Numbered from the stretch's first letter, positions 1 to 9,833 are shown. The stretch: DNA of 64,000 nucleotides from Thermocatellispora tengchongensis (GCF_014202315.1 NZ_JACHGN010000022.1:53306-117305), one strand, 5' to 3'. Numbers and translations: made by a program. Notes: generated by a model not told the origin, from the sequence alone.

Positions 1-132
1 GCCGACCCGCGCAGCCCGCCCGAGGTCGTCGGCAGCGGGTGCATCGTGATCGACGCCGCCACCGGCGAGGTCGCCATCCGCCCGCTGCTCAATCCCGAGA
101 TCGTCGCCGCCCAGTGGCCCGGCCCCCGCTGA
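1..132 (+). CDS. C-terminal end of an unidentified protein (partial)
   Basis: Frame 1 is open from the window edge to a TGA at 130-132 and encodes the last 43 residues of a protein whose start lies outside the window. The tail contains GSGCIVIDAATGEVAIRPLL, which reads like the final beta-hairpin of a small globular domain; similar endings occur in YrhB/immunity-type proteins, but the fragment is too short to assign. Codon third positions are strongly G/C, as in real genes here. It converges on the FtsX permease gene, with about 150 nt between the stops. Confidence 0.55.
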   Translation, partial: ADPRSPPEVVGSGCIVIDAATGEVAIRPLLNPEIVAAQWPGPR

Positions 133-229
133 GCGGCGGGGCCGGGCCACCGGGGCGGCGCCTCGCGCGGGCCCGCGGCGCCTTCACGGGCGAGGGCGCC
201 GCAACTCGGATGCGGGCCCGCGCAAGTCC

Positions 230-277
230 TTCGCGACCGGTTTCGCGACCGGTTTCGCGACCGGTTTCGCGACCGGT
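230..277. repeat. Four perfect tandem copies of a 12-bp unit
   Basis: The unit TTCGCGACCGGT occurs four times without a mismatch at 230-241, 242-253, 254-265 and 266-277. It lies between two convergent genes and begins 4 nt past the stop codon of the FtsX permease. Each unit holds the palindromes TCGCGA and ACCGGT, so the array can fold in several registers and may slow or end transcription. It is not part of the FtsX reading frame. Confidence 0.9.
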
Positions 278-281
278 TCGG

Positions 282-2789
282 TCAGCTCGTGGCCAGCGCG
301 CCCACGATCGACGCGCGCGCGGCCCGGCGGGCCGGCAGCAGCGCGGCCACCACGCCGGCCACGCCCGACAGGGCCACGAACGCCAGCACCTGCGCCACCG
401 GCAGGTCGAAGCGCGGCGAATCCGCCATGGTCTGCACCGCCGCCCAGCCGAACACGATGCCGAGCACGACCCCGACCAGCGCGCCGATCAGGCCCAGCAC
501 CAGCGCCTCGACCGTGAGCATGCCGCGGAGCTGCGGCCGGGTCAGGCCGAGCGCGCGCAGCAGCGCCGACTCCCTGGTGCGCTCGTGCACCGACAACGAC
601 AGCGTGTTGGCGATGCCCAGCAGCGAGATCAGGATCGCCAGCCCGAGCAGGCCGGTCACGATCATCAGCATCATGTCCAACGCCTGGTCGAACTCGCCCC
701 GGACCTCGGCGGCGCTGGAGACGAGCGCGGTCGGATACGGCTGGGCCGCCGCCTCCACCACCGTCCTGCCCCGGTCGGCAGGCACGCCCTCGGCCCGCTT
801 GACCATCACCCGGCTGTCGTCCACCGCGCCGAAGTACTCCTGGAAGGCCGCGGCCGGGACCGTCAGGTCCGGCAGCGGCGAGGAGCCGGAGTCGTACAGC
901 GCGATCACGGTCAGCGGCACCGTGCCGGCCTCCTCGGTGACGACCCGGATCTGGTCGCCCACCTTGACGCCCAGCTTCCCGGCCGCGGTGTCGCCCACCA
1001 CCACGGTCCCGGCGCGGAACCCGCTCATCGAGCCGCTGGTGGTGACCACGGTGAACGGGCCCTCGAAGGTGCCGACCGGCCACTCGCCCCGCGCGCCCCC
1101 GACCTTGGCGGGCACCTCGCGGAGCTGCACCACCGAGGACAGCTCGGGCCTGGTGCGCAGGTCGGCGGCGATCGAGCGGGGCACGGTCCCCTCGCCCGCC
1201 TGGGCGGAGACCATGTAGTCCACCGGGAACTGCTCGTCGAGCTGGGCGTTCGCCGTCGCCCGGGTGCTGGCCGTGAGCACCGACATCATCGTCATCAGCG
1301 TCACGCCGATGGTGAGCGCGACCGTGGTGGTGGCCGAGCGCGAGGGGTTGCGGCGGGAGTTGTCCACCGCGAGCCGCCCCGGCACGCCGAACAGCCGCCG
1401 GGGCACCCAGCCCGTGAACGCGGCCAGCGGGCGCACCAGCACCGGGCCGAGCGCGAGCACCCCGAGGAACACCACCGCGCCGCCGCCCACCACGGCGAAC
1501 AGCGCCTGCTCCCCCGGCTCCATCGAGACCGCGTACGCGATCACGCCCGCGCCCACCGCCAGGAACAGGCCGGACACGACCGAGCGCAGCACGCCCGTGC
1601 GGAACCCGCGCTCCTCCACCTGGGTGCGCAGCGCCGCGACCGGCGCCACCCGGGTGGCGCTGCGGGCCGGCAGCAGCGCCGCGCCCACCGTCACCACCAT
1701 GCCGAGCGCGAGACCGGCGATCACCGTGCGCGGCGTCAGCTCGGCCGTTCCGGTCGGGATGTCCACCTCCAGGCCCGACAGCACCGCCAGCGCCGCCGCG
1801 CCCAGGCCGAGCCCGGCCAGCAGGCCGAGCAGCGAGGACAGCAGCCCCACCACGGCGGACTCCAGCAGGATCGAGCCGAACACCTGCCCCTTCGTCGCGC
1901 CGATGCAGCGCAGCAGCGCCATCTCCCTGGTGCGCTGCGCGACCAGGATGGTGAACGTGTTGTAGATCACCAGCGCCGCGACCAGCATCGCGACCAGGCC
2001 GAACAGCAGCAGGCCCGCCGTGATGAAATCGGTGCTCACCCCGTTGGCCGAGGCCAGCACGTCGGCCAGCTCCTGGCCGGTCATGACCTCGACGCCGACG
2101 CCCAGCGCGGCGGCGACCGCGGCCTTCAGCCGGGCCGGGTCCGTCGTGCCGTCCGCCTTCACGTCGATCTCCGCGAAGCCCTTGACCCCGGTCATGCGGC
2201 GGGCGTCCTCGGCGGTGTAGCCGAGCGCGCCGGTGAACCCCAGCTCCTGGTCCACGCCCACGTCGAACAGGCCGACCAGGGTGAAGCGGTGCTGTGCCTG
2301 GTCGTGGTCCAGCACGGTCACGGTGTCGCCCACCGCGAACTTCCTGGTCTTGGCGGTGTTCTCGTCCAGTACGGCCTCGCCGGCGGCGGCCGGGGCGCGC
2401 CCGCTGGTGATCCGGGTCCGGTTCAGCGGGCCCTCGGCGATCGAGATGGCGCCCGTGGGCAGGTCGCCCACCACCTTGCCGTCGCTGCCGATCAGCGCCG
2501 CGCTGCCGCGGATCAGGCCCTGGGCGTCGGCCACGCCCGCCACCGCGCGCACCTTCTCCAGCGTCGCGGCGGGCAGGACGTCGTCCCCGCCCTGCGTCGC
2601 GCCGGCGGGCAGGACGGCCACGTCCACGCGGTCGGCGTCGGCGGCGAACGTACGGGCGAAGCCCGCCCGGATCGTGTCGGTGAGCACGAACGTGCCCGCG
2701 ATGAACCCGACGCCGAGCGTGATCGCCAGGGCGGTGAGCAGCAGGCGCAGCCGATGCGCCCGCAGCCCGGCCAGCGTCGTCCTGAGCAC
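282..2789 (-). CDS. FtsX-like ABC transporter permease
   Basis: 835-residue membrane subunit of a MacB/LolCE-type ABC system that exports or extracts lipids, peptides or other substrates at the membrane. The N-terminus has one transmembrane helix (about residues 14-36), followed by a MacB-type extracytoplasmic domain, an FtsX domain with three helices (about 255-375), a second extracytoplasmic domain and a second FtsX domain at the C-terminus (about 710-830). The two halves are duplicated, giving the long form common in actinobacteria. The GTG start lies 1 nt past the stop of the upstream ATPase gene, so the two are translationally coupled. The substrate cannot be told from sequence. Confidence 0.93.
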   Translation of the reverse strand: MLRTTLAGLRAHRLRLLLTALAITLGVGFIAGTFVLTDTIRAGFARTFAADADRVDVAVLPAGATQGGDDVLPAATLEKVRAVAGVADAQGLIRGSAALIGSDGKVVGDLPTGAISIAEGPLNRTRITSGRAPAAAGEAVLDENTAKTRKFAVGDTVTVLDHDQAQHRFTLVGLFDVGVDQELGFTGALGYTAEDARRMTGVKGFAEIDVKADGTTDPARLKAAVAAALGVGVEVMTGQELADVLASANGVSTDFITAGLLLFGLVAMLVAALVIYNTFTILVAQRTREMALLRCIGATKGQVFGSILLESAVVGLLSSLLGLLAGLGLGAAALAVLSGLEVDIPTGTAELTPRTVIAGLALGMVVTVGAALLPARSATRVAPVAALRTQVEERGFRTGVLRSVVSGLFLAVGAGVIAYAVSMEPGEQALFAVVGGGAVVFLGVLALGPVLVRPLAAFTGWVPRRLFGVPGRLAVDNSRRNPSRSATTTVALTIGVTLMTMMSVLTASTRATANAQLDEQFPVDYMVSAQAGEGTVPRSIAADLRTRPELSSVVQLREVPAKVGGARGEWPVGTFEGPFTVVTTSGSMSGFRAGTVVVGDTAAGKLGVKVGDQIRVVTEEAGTVPLTVIALYDSGSSPLPDLTVPAAAFQEYFGAVDDSRVMVKRAEGVPADRGRTVVEAAAQPYPTALVSSAAEVRGEFDQALDMMLMIVTGLLGLAILISLLGIANTLSLSVHERTRESALLRALGLTRPQLRGMLTVEALVLGLIGALVGVVLGIVFGWAAVQTMADSPRFDLPVAQVLAFVALSGVAGVVAALLPARRAARASIVGALATS

Positions 2790-2790
2790 G

Positions 2791-3549
2791 CTAGCCCTCC
2801 AGCTTCAGCAGGGTGTCCAGCACGGACTGCGGCGTCGGCTGGTACAGCTCGCTGACCAGCGAGCCGTCGTGCAGGAACACCACGCGGTCGGCGTACGACG
2901 CGGCCAGCGGGTCGTGGGTGACCATCACGATCGTCTGACCCAGCTCACGCACCGACGCGCGCAGGAACGACAGCACCTCTGCCCCGCTGCGCGAGTCCAG
3001 GTTGCCGGTCGGCTCGTCGGCGAAGATCACCTGTGGCTTGCTGATCAGGGCGCGGGCCACCGCCACGCGCTGCTGCTGCCCGCCCGACAGTTCGGTCGGC
3101 CGGTGCTTGAGCCGGTCGCGCAGCCCGACGGTCTCGATGACCTTCTCGAACAGCGCCTGGTCGGCCTGGCGGCCCGCGATCTCCAGCGGGAGCCGGATGT
3201 TCTGCTCCGCGGTGAGCGTGGGCAGCAGGTTGAACGCCTGGAAGATGAAGCCGATCCGCTCCCGGCGCAGCTTGGTGAGCTGCTTGTCGCCGAGCCCGGT
3301 CAGCTCCACGTCGCCGATGTGCACCGTGCCGCCCGTGACCGTGTCCAGCCCGGCCAGGCAGTGCATCAGCGTGGACTTGCCCGAGCCGGACGGCCCCATG
3401 ATCGCGGTGAACGCCTCGGTCGCGAAGGAGACGTCCACCCCTCTCAGCGCGTGCACGGCAGCGTCGCCCTGTCCGTACACCTTGGTGAGCCCCCGCGCCA
3501 CCACGGCGTGCGGCGCGCGGCGGCGCACGCCCGTATCGGTCACTGTCAC
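2791..3549 (-). CDS. ABC transporter ATP-binding protein (MacB/LolD type)
   Basis: 252-residue ATPase partner of the downstream FtsX permease. It shows Walker A (GPSGSGKST), a Q-loop, the signature [15 protein letters not shown], Walker B ([12 protein letters not shown]) and the switch histidine in VTHD. The DEPTGNLD motif is typical of the LolD/MacB/FtsE branch. I chose the GTG at 3547-3549 because GAGGAG lies 7 nt upstream; a longer in-frame start at 3612 has no such site. The neighbouring NarL-type two-component pair is on the same strand upstream and is a plausible regulator, as is common for such transporters. Confidence 0.93.
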   Translation of the reverse strand: MTVTDTGVRRRAPHAVVARGLTKVYGQGDAAVHALRGVDVSFATEAFTAIMGPSGSGKSTLMHCLAGLDTVTGGTVHIGDVELTGLGDKQLTKLRRERIGFIFQAFNLLPTLTAEQNIRLPLEIAGRQADQALFEKVIETVGLRDRLKHRPTELSGGQQQRVAVARALISKPQVIFADEPTGNLDSRSGAEVLSFLRASVRELGQTIVMVTHDPLAASYADRVVFLHDGSLVSELYQPTPQSVLDTLLKLEG

Positions 3550-3780
3550 GTCTTCGCTCCTCGGGATCGGTCCGACCCGAACCACGCTAGGGCCGGGAAA
3601 CCCGCCCGCCATGGGACCGCGGAACGGACTTCCCCTGCCGCCGGAAGCTGAGCGCGACGGCCCGGGTGCGACCCCGGGGTGACCTCCGGGTCAGCCTTTC
3701 GGCCGACCCAGCAGACCCAGCCGACCCGCCGAGCCCACCCGACCCACCCGACCCCGGCGGGCCCGGGAGCTCGCGGGGGC

Positions 3781-4461
3781 TCACGGCCCGGCCCGGCCGC
3801 TGGGGCGTACCAGCCCGGACTCGTAGGCGAACACCACCGCCTGGGCCCGGTCGCGCAGCTCCAGCTTGGCCAGCACCCGCCCCAGGTGGGTCTTCACCGT
3901 CGCCTCGGCCAGCTCCAGCCGCGTCGCGATCTCGGCGTTCGACAACCCCCGCGCCACCAGCAGCAGCACCTCCCGCTCCCGCGCGGTCAGCGCCGCCACC
4001 CCGGGATGGTCCCGCGACGGCCCGTACGCGTCGGGAAGGTGCACCGCGAACCGCTCCAGCAGCCTGCGCGTCGTGCTCGGCGCCACCACCGAGTCGCCGC
4101 TGTGCACCGACCTGATCGCGCTGATCAGGTCGGTCGGCGGCACGTCCTTGAGCAGGAACCCCGACGCCCCCGCCTTCAGCGCCGCGAACGCGTACTCGTC
4201 CAGGTCGAAGGTGGTCAGGATGAGCACCTTGGGCTCGTCGCCGCGCGCCCGGATCATCCGCGTGGCCTCCACGCCGTCCACCCCCGGCATGCGGATGTCC
4301 ATCAGGACCACGTCCACGGCGGCCCCCTCCAGGGCCCGCACGGCCGCGGCGCCGTCACCGGCCTCGGCCACCACCTCGATGTCCGGCTGCGCCGACAGCA
4401 CCATCCGGAACCCCGTCCGCAACAACTCCTGGTCGTCCACCAGCATCACCCGGATCATCAC
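3781..4461 (-). CDS. NarL/FixJ-type response regulator
   Basis: 226-residue DNA-binding regulator of a two-component system. The receiver domain (about 1-120) has the acidic pocket VDDQ, phosphoacceptor D55 in MDIRMPG and the conserved K of LLKD. The LuxR/GerE helix-turn-helix (about 155-215) contains LTAREREVLLLVARGLSNAE. The start is either the GTG at 4459-4461 or the ATG one codon later; AGGAGG lies just upstream. It begins about 10 nt past the stop of the kinase gene, so the two form an operon. Target genes are unknown; the adjacent ABC transporter is the obvious candidate. Confidence 0.94.
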   Translation of the reverse strand: MMIRVMLVDDQELLRTGFRMVLSAQPDIEVVAEAGDGAAAVRALEGAAVDVVLMDIRMPGVDGVEATRMIRARGDEPKVLILTTFDLDEYAFAALKAGASGFLLKDVPPTDLISAIRSVHSGDSVVAPSTTRRLLERFAVHLPDAYGPSRDHPGVAALTAREREVLLLVARGLSNAEIATRLELAEATVKTHLGRVLAKLELRDRAQAVVFAYESGLVRPSGRAGP

Positions 4462-4471
4462 CCCATCCTCC

Positions 4472-5674
4472 TCACGACCGGGCCGGGGCGGGGGCCGGGG
4501 GGTGCGCCGCGGGGGCCGGGTGGAGGGGGAGGCGGGCCAGGACCTGGAAGCCGCCGCCGGGCCGCGGGCCCGTGTAGACCGTGCCGCCGTACATGGCGAC
4601 GCGCTCGTACATGCCGATCAGGCCGTGGCCGCCGGGGGAGCGGGGGGCGGCGGCGCCGCGCCCGTCGTCGTTGATCGCGAGGACCAGTTCGTGCGGGCCG
4701 TACGCCAGGTCCACCGACGCGCGGGCGCCCGGCCCGCCGTGCTTGATGGTGTTGGTCAGAGCCTCCTGCACGATCCGGTAGACGGTGAGCTGCTCGCCCT
4801 CGGGGAGGTCGGCGGGGGTGCCGGAGACGTGCAGATCGACCGCCAGGCCCGACTCGCGTACCTGGGCCACCAGGGCGTCGAGCTGGGCCAGGCCCGGCTG
4901 CGGCGTGTAGTCCTCCTGCTCGGGCCCGCCGTCCTGGCGCAGGACCCCGACCAGCCTGCGCATCTCGGCGAGCGCCTGCCTGCCGGTCGCCGAGATGGTC
5001 TGCACGGCGCGCTTGGCGGTCTCGGGGTCGGAGTCGATCGCGTAACCCGCGCCGTCGGCCTGGACGATGATCACGCTGACGTTGTGCGCCACCACGTCGT
5101 GCAGCTCCCGGGCGATCCTGGCCCGCTCGGCCGCGGCGGCGATGCGGGCCTGCTGGTCGCGCTCGCGCTCGGCCCGCTCCGCGCGCTCCTCCAGGCTCTC
5201 CAGGTAGCGGTGGCGCGTGTGGGCGTACCGGCCGCCGATCCAGATCGCCAGCAGGAACGCCGAGGAGGTCACGGTGGGGCCGGCGCTGACCGGCTCCCAC
5301 CGGATCGTGGCCATCACCAGGCCCAGCTCGGCCACCAGCCCCGCCGCCACCGCCCAGCGCAGCGAGCAGCGCGCGGTGACGGTGTACATGGCGACCACGA
5401 CCGAGGTGTTGGCCACCAGGACGTCCACGCCCGCCAGCCACTGCACGAAGCTGATCGCCGAGACCGCCGCGAACACCGCGACCGGGCGTCGGCGCCGCCA
5501 CGGCAACGGCGCCAGCAGCGCCACCGAGAGCAGCACGAAGCCGGCCGGGCCGAGCCGCCCGTCGTTGATCACGGCCGAGCCGGACAACACGCAGAACAGC
5601 ACCAGGGGCGAGAGCGAGAGCGTGTCAGCGGCCACCGGATGGTTCCGGGCCCACGCCTGCAAACTGCCGAACAC
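4472..5674 (-). CDS. Sensor histidine kinase (HisKA_3, NarL partner type)
   Basis: 400-residue membrane kinase. The N-terminal half has about four to five hydrophobic segments (residues 15-145) without a large extracellular domain, suggesting sensing at or within the membrane. A basic, charged linker leads to the HisKA_3 dimerisation helix with phosphoacceptor H192 in ARELHDVVAHNV. The HATPase_c domain follows, with the N-box around LTNTIKHGG and a G-box with GHGLIGMYER. The GTG start is close to the divergent gene at 5839. It sits upstream of its cognate response regulator. Confidence 0.93.
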   Translation of the reverse strand: MFGSLQAWARNHPVAADTLSLSPLVLFCVLSGSAVINDGRLGPAGFVLLSVALLAPLPWRRRRPVAVFAAVSAISFVQWLAGVDVLVANTSVVVAMYTVTARCSLRWAVAAGLVAELGLVMATIRWEPVSAGPTVTSSAFLLAIWIGGRYAHTRHRYLESLEERAERAERERDQQARIAAAAERARIARELHDVVAHNVSVIIVQADGAGYAIDSDPETAKRAVQTISATGRQALAEMRRLVGVLRQDGGPEQEDYTPQPGLAQLDALVAQVRESGLAVDLHVSGTPADLPEGEQLTVYRIVQEALTNTIKHGGPGARASVDLAYGPHELVLAINDDGRGAAAPRSPGGHGLIGMYERVAMYGGTVYTGPRPGGGFQVLARLPLHPAPAAHPPAPAPARS

Positions 5675-5838
5675 GTACCCACGATACGTATGCCCAGCTC
5701 AGGCGACCGTCCGCCTGGAGGGGGAGATGCGGGTACGACTCAGGTCGCAGGTGCCGGGGCGTTTACGCCCGTCTTACGTCCCGTTGGACATCCTTGTTCA
5801 TGGGAGCGCCCCTCGGGGTGAGTAAAGGGAGATCTGTG

Positions 5839-6759
5839 ATGGCGGATCGCAACGATGCCGGGTCGCGCGGTGAAGAGGACGCGCCGCGCGACCCGAGGGC
5901 CGGCCGCGACACCGACCCCGTCAGCGACCCGGACCACGGCGCGCCGGTCGGCCAGGACCCCGATTCCGGTCCGGTCGGCCAACGTGGCCCTGACGGCGGC
6001 ACAGTGCCGCTCCCCGCACAGATTTCCGGGATGTCCCGGTCCGCCGGCGTGACGGCGGCCCATGGAACGCCCGCCGCTGCGGCGCCCGTCCCTGGCACGG
6101 GCGGTGCGGGCGAACCGACCGGCACCCCAGCGGATGTCCGCCACGCCGGGCCATACGCGCCAGGCGGCCCCGGATGGCGGGCCCCCGGCTGGGGTGCGCC
6201 AACCTCCGGGCACGACGCCCACTCCACGCACGACACCCACCCCACGCGCGAGGCCCACTCCAGGCACGAGGCCCACGACGCCCGCCCCACCTACGACACC
6301 AGGGTCCCGCCGCCCACGGCCCACGCCATGAGCGGCGGCTACTCCTACGCCTCCACTCCGCCCACGTACGGCCCTCCGCGCTACACGGCCGACACCCTGG
6401 CCTTCGGCGCGGCCCACTTCGGCGGCGGATGGCGCGGCGGCCTCACCGAGACGATGCGCAGGCGCTCGGTCCAGCTCGTCGCCGCCGGCCTGCTCGGCGC
6501 GGTGGTCGGCGGCGGCGCCGTCGCGGCCGTCCACGGCCTGTGGGACCGGTTCGGGCCGCGCAACCCGATCATGGTCACCGACGGCCGCCCCGGCCCGTTC
6601 GGGGAACGCGGCGGGCCGTACGCGGAGCTGATCTTCCCGCGTTACGGTGTGCCGGAGATCTGCGAGCGGACCGACAGCGGCTTCCGGTGCGAGTTCCGGA
6701 TGGACCCCGGCGACCCGCCCGGCCCGCCCGTCCGGCCGAGCACCGCTCCGACCTCCTGA
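5839..6759 (+). CDS. Single-pass membrane protein with a long disordered cytoplasmic part
   Basis: 306 residues, family not recognised. Residues 1-195 are low-complexity (Pro, Gly, Ala, His, Asp rich) and include short imperfect repeats around HDAHSTHDTHPTREAHSRHE. One transmembrane helix follows ([20 protein letters not shown]), then a roughly 65-residue outer tail with two cysteines (EICERTDSGFRCEFRMD) that could form a disulphide. The ATG at 5839 is preferred because GGGAG lies 7 nt upstream. It is divergent from the sensor kinase and could be part of its signalling, but this is only inferred from position. Confidence 0.7.
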   Translation: MADRNDAGSRGEEDAPRDPRAGRDTDPVSDPDHGAPVGQDPDSGPVGQRGPDGGTVPLPAQISGMSRSAGVTAAHGTPAAAAPVPGTGGAGEPTGTPADVRHAGPYAPGGPGWRAPGWGAPTSGHDAHSTHDTHPTREAHSRHEAHDARPTYDTRVPPPTAHAMSGGYSYASTPPTYGPPRYTADTLAFGAAHFGGGWRGGLTETMRRRSVQLVAAGLLGAVVGGGAVAAVHGLWDRFGPRNPIMVTDGRPGPFGERGGPYAELIFPRYGVPEICERTDSGFRCEFRMDPGDPPGPPVRPSTAPTS

Positions 6760-6772
6760 CGGCCGGCCGGCC

Positions 6773-7921
6773 TCACTTCCAGAACTTGACCTCGGGGAAG
6801 GCGCTGGAAGGGCCGTCCAGCAGCGGCTGGGCGCGCCCGCGCAGGTGCCGGTCCATGAAGGCGGCCACGTACGCCCGGGTGATCTCCGGTTCCCGGGCCG
6901 ACTGCTTGACCAGCAGCGGGTAGTCCGTGAAGGAGGAGTGGTCGCCGCCCTCCACCGTGACCCAGCGCTTCCAGCCCGTCATACGCGCCCAGTCGCGGCC
7001 CCAGGTGAAGTCCTTGCCGCCCGGCTCGTGCACCTCGCCCGCGCCCATCAGCATGAACGGCCGTTCCAGCCCCTTGTCCGGGAGGGGCACGAAGAAGGCG
7101 CCGTCCATGTTGATCCCGGCGCGCACGCGCGCGTCCTTCAGCATCGTCCATGAGGTGCTCGCGCCGCCCAGAGAGTGCCCGGCCATGCCGATGCGCGAGC
7201 GGTCCACGAGCTTGGCCCCCTTCCACACCGGGCGCCGCCCGAGCAGCCGGTCGAGCACGAACGCCACGTCCGCCTGCCGTCCCCTGACCGCCTTGTCGCC
7301 GAACTTCCAGGGGTCGGCCTCCTGCTCCTTGCAGGCCACGCAACCGGCCAGCCGGCCGCCGGGCAGGCTCGTGCCGTACGACTCGTGGACGTGGTCGATG
7401 CCGGCGACCACGTAGCCCCGGCTGGCCAGCTCCTCGGCGAGGCTGGTCAGCGAGGCGCGCGACATCGTGAACCCGGGCGAGAGCACCACCAGCGGCAGCG
7501 TGCCCTTGCGCCCGGCCGGACGCGCCCCGGTGACGGCGTGGGTCTTGGCGCCGCTGACCACCTCGGCCGGGATGCCGGTGATCTTCTGCCCTTCCAGCAG
7601 GGCCGCGGCCTCCGCCTCGGTCATGTACGGGGCGGTTCGGCCGGTCTCCTTCTCGGCGGGGTACCACAGCGAGACCATCAGCTCCCTGGCCTTCTCCGTG
7701 GGCACCCAGGGGTCGGGGCGGCTGCGGTCCACCAGGTGCAGGCTGACCGTCCCCACCGGCCGGGTCCCGGTCGGCTCGGGAAGCACCATGGTCGTGGCGG
7801 GCTCGGTCCGCGCCGGATTCGCCGCCTGGGCGGGCGCCGCCGTGAGAAGGCCGAGCAGGCCCGCGGTGACGGCGCCGGCGACGCCGGCACCGCGCATGAT
7901 CGTGTTTTTCATGCCGCCCAT
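6773..7921 (-). CDS. Secreted alpha/beta hydrolase, PAF-acetylhydrolase II-like
   Basis: 382 residues. An N-terminal signal peptide (about residues 1-33, ending APAQA) directs export. The rest is an alpha/beta hydrolase of the platelet-activating-factor acetylhydrolase isoform II/chlorophyllase-like group: nucleophile elbow GHSLGG with S250, likely acid D273 in INMDG, and H328 in GGDHSSFTD. The family cleaves short-chain esters or lipids; the natural substrate here is not known. Two cysteines in CVACKEQ may stabilise a loop. The start could instead be the ATG three codons later. It converges with the upstream membrane-protein gene, 13 nt apart. Confidence 0.85.
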   Translation of the reverse strand: MGGMKNTIMRGAGVAGAVTAGLLGLLTAAPAQAANPARTEPATTMVLPEPTGTRPVGTVSLHLVDRSRPDPWVPTEKARELMVSLWYPAEKETGRTAPYMTEAEAAALLEGQKITGIPAEVVSGAKTHAVTGARPAGRKGTLPLVVLSPGFTMSRASLTSLAEELASRGYVVAGIDHVHESYGTSLPGGRLAGCVACKEQEADPWKFGDKAVRGRQADVAFVLDRLLGRRPVWKGAKLVDRSRIGMAGHSLGGASTSWTMLKDARVRAGINMDGAFFVPLPDKGLERPFMLMGAGEVHEPGGKDFTWGRDWARMTGWKRWVTVEGGDHSSFTDYPLLVKQSAREPEITRAYVAAFMDRHLRGRAQPLLDGPSSAFPEVKFWK

Positions 7922-8009
7922 GCTCTCGGCCCCGCCGCGGCCCCCGCTTCGGTCGAACGGCCGGACCGACCTGCGACTTGCGATGATCCGGGTCAGCCTG
8001 TGATCGCAG

Positions 8010-8816
8010 CTAACGCGACGGCATGGACCCCGTGGGTCGCACCGCCCGCTCGTCCAGGAAGGCGCCGATGCGCGCCCAGGCGTCGGCCGACGCGTCCGCG
8101 AACTGGGGGAGCTGCAGGTCGAAGAAGCCGTGCGGCGCGCCGGGGTAGGTCACGAACTCGTGCGGCACCCCCGCATGGGTCAGCGCCCGGTCGAACTCGG
8201 CCACCACGGCGGCCGGGATGTTCTCGTCGCCGCCGCCGAACAGCCCCAGGATCGGCGCGCTCAGCTCCCCGGCCCGCTGCGTGGGCCCGGGGGCGCCGTG
8301 CAGCTCGCCCGGGAAGCCGTACAGACCGACCACCCCGGACAACCCGAACCGCTCGGCCGCGGTCAGGAACGCGAACCGCCCGCCCATGCAGAACCCCAGC
8401 GCCACCACCGCCTCCGCCGCCCCGCCCTCGGGCGTGCGCAGATACGCGATCCCGGCCGCGATGTCGCCGTACAGGCCCTCGGGGGTCAGCTTGAGCAGGT
8501 GCGGCATGAGGGTGGCCATGTCCCCGAACCCGGCCCCGCGCTCCGCCGGATCGACCCCCGCCGTACGCGCGTAGTAGTCCACCGCGACGGCGGCGTGCCC
8601 CTGCTCGGCCAGCCGCACCGCAAGCCGCTCGTAGAACCCGGACAGCCCCTTGTTGTCGGGCAACACCACCACCCCGACCCCCGACCCGCGAAGGGGCCGC
8701 GCCGAGTAGGCCGCGAACACGGTGCCGTCACCAGAGACCAGCCGAACGGCCCCGGCCTCGACCTCGGTACGCGGCTCAGCGAAGAGGGGCGGCACGGCGC
8801 CGCTGTCATAGCACAC
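8010..8816 (-). CDS. Dienelactone hydrolase family protein
   Basis: 268-residue cytoplasmic hydrolase of the dienelactone hydrolase family. The nucleophile is the cysteine in GFCMGG, the acid is likely in GGGDENIP and the histidine is in APHGFFD, the Cys-Asp-His triad usual for this family. These enzymes open carboxymethylene-butenolide rings in aromatic catabolism, but many paralogs act on other esters and no aromatic-pathway genes are nearby. The GTG at 8814-8816 has AAAGGG 6 nt upstream; an in-frame ATG further upstream lies in AT-rich promoter DNA. Confidence 0.87.
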   Translation of the reverse strand: MCYDSGAVPPLFAEPRTEVEAGAVRLVSGDGTVFAAYSARPLRGSGVGVVVLPDNKGLSGFYERLAVRLAEQGHAAVAVDYYARTAGVDPAERGAGFGDMATLMPHLLKLTPEGLYGDIAAGIAYLRTPEGGAAEAVVALGFCMGGRFAFLTAAERFGLSGVVGLYGFPGELHGAPGPTQRAGELSAPILGLFGGGDENIPAAVVAEFDRALTHAGVPHEFVTYPGAPHGFFDLQLPQFADASADAWARIGAFLDERAVRPTGSMPSR

Positions 8817-8945
8817 GACAGACCCTTTCTGGATTTCCCGGTAACGTCGTCGTGAGCTTAACCAACAATTGCCGCGATTTTCCTCCATCATACCATAAAA
8901 ATAAAAATTTCACCACGAATAACCGATAACAGAGCTATTCCAAAA
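8817..8945 (-). promoter_or_regulatory. AT-rich promoter region of the dienelactone hydrolase gene
   Basis: About 90 nt (8855-8945) are strikingly AT-rich for this genome, with runs of A and T. On the minus strand, TATGAT (8887-8892) is a good -10 hexamer, placing the transcript start about 64 nt upstream of the GTG; I see no clear -35. The low GC could mark a nucleoid-protein (Lsr2-type) site or the edge of acquired DNA. Confidence 0.45.
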
Positions 8946-9107
8946 ATGGCCGCCGGCGTAATGACGCATGCCGGGATCGCCGCGCAGCACGCGCGACTGG
9001 GCTACCTGCGCGAGAAGGCGGCACTGTGAGACGCCCGCCACCGAGGCGACACCGCAGCGGAGGCCGAGGCGATGCGGCGTCTCGCGGAAGCCATCGTCGG
9101 GCTGCGG
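8946..9107 (+). pseudogene. Possible gene remnant with in-frame TGA
   Basis: One frame reads from an ATG at 8946 through an alpha-helical stretch (GIAAQHARLGYLREKAAL) to a TGA at 9027-9029, then continues in the same frame as another helical stretch (TAAEAEAMRRLAEAIVGLR). Together they look like one helical hairpin broken by a stop. Family unknown. No ribosome binding site is evident and the frame then degenerates, so a decayed fragment is more likely than a working gene. Confidence 0.3.
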
Positions 9108-9359
9108 ACACCACGACGACGGTCACCTGCACCGGATCGCCGCCGGGCTGGCCCCGGGGCCGGGAGGTGCCCGGCACAGCGGCGACCGCCGCACGGTCGG
9201 GCTATCGGATCCGTCCGCAGTGCTCCCGCCTTCAGACGAGGGTGAAGCGGACTCTCCCGGCCACGCGACCTGCTCGGCAGGGAGTCCCCGGGCGACGGCG
9301 GATCTCCCGCAAGGCATGGGCCCGGCGCCCAAACCCGCGCGAACGTGACCCTCTCCCAC

Positions 9360-9680
9360 CCGCGAACGCGGGTCACGCTGGTCGGCGGGTGGGCAGGTGC
9401 TCGACGGGTGGGGTGCTCGACGGGTGGCGGGGGCGTCGCTCAGTGGGTCGCGGGCGCTGCTCGGCGGGTGGGATGCGGTGCTCGGCGGGTGGGGTGTGGT
9501 GCCGGGCGGGTTTGTGGGCGCGTTGCTTGGCGGGTTGCCGCCGGCACCCTGCTCAGTGGGCTGCGGGCAGACCGCTCAATGGGTCGCGGACGCGCTGCTC
9601 GGCACGTCTTGGGCGCGCCGCGCATGGCTTGCGGGCAGGGGGTTGCGGGCACGCCCTCGCAGCGCGTCACGGAAACTCCC
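9360..9680. repeat. Degenerate GC-rich direct repeats, non-coding
   Basis: A stretch with many diverged copies of a 20-30 nt motif around GCTCGGCGGGTGGG (for example at 9412, 9459 and 9480). No frame shows protein-like composition. The whole region from 9110 to 9833 holds no gene I can support. It resembles in character, not in exact sequence, the arrays at 39.4-39.9 kb and 50.3-51.0 kb. Confidence 0.6.
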
Positions 9681-9833
9681 TCAGCAGGTTGGGCGCCGGT
9701 CCATCCCGCCTTCTCGGACGCGTCCGCCGGCGCCGGCCCCCTCGGCGTGGCCGTGTGCACCCCCGGCCCTGCTGCGGGGAGATGGGTGAGTGGGCAGGGC
9801 CGGCTGGTGGCGGGGTGCGGGAGGGGGAGTGGG

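Noticed and set aside
184..1083. Alternative frame that reads the 12-bp repeats as KPVA peptide units at the end of the permease
   Set aside because: It is out of frame with the permease, which ends in a normal FtsX C-terminus at 282.
39..2855. 938-residue open frame opposite the FtsX permease
   Set aside because: Arginine/histidine-rich composition with no domain; typical antisense frame in high-GC DNA. The opposite strand encodes a clear permease.
5675..5838. Specific operator between the kinase and the membrane protein gene
   Set aside because: Only generic -10-like bases (TACGTAT) were seen; no repeated or palindromic site.
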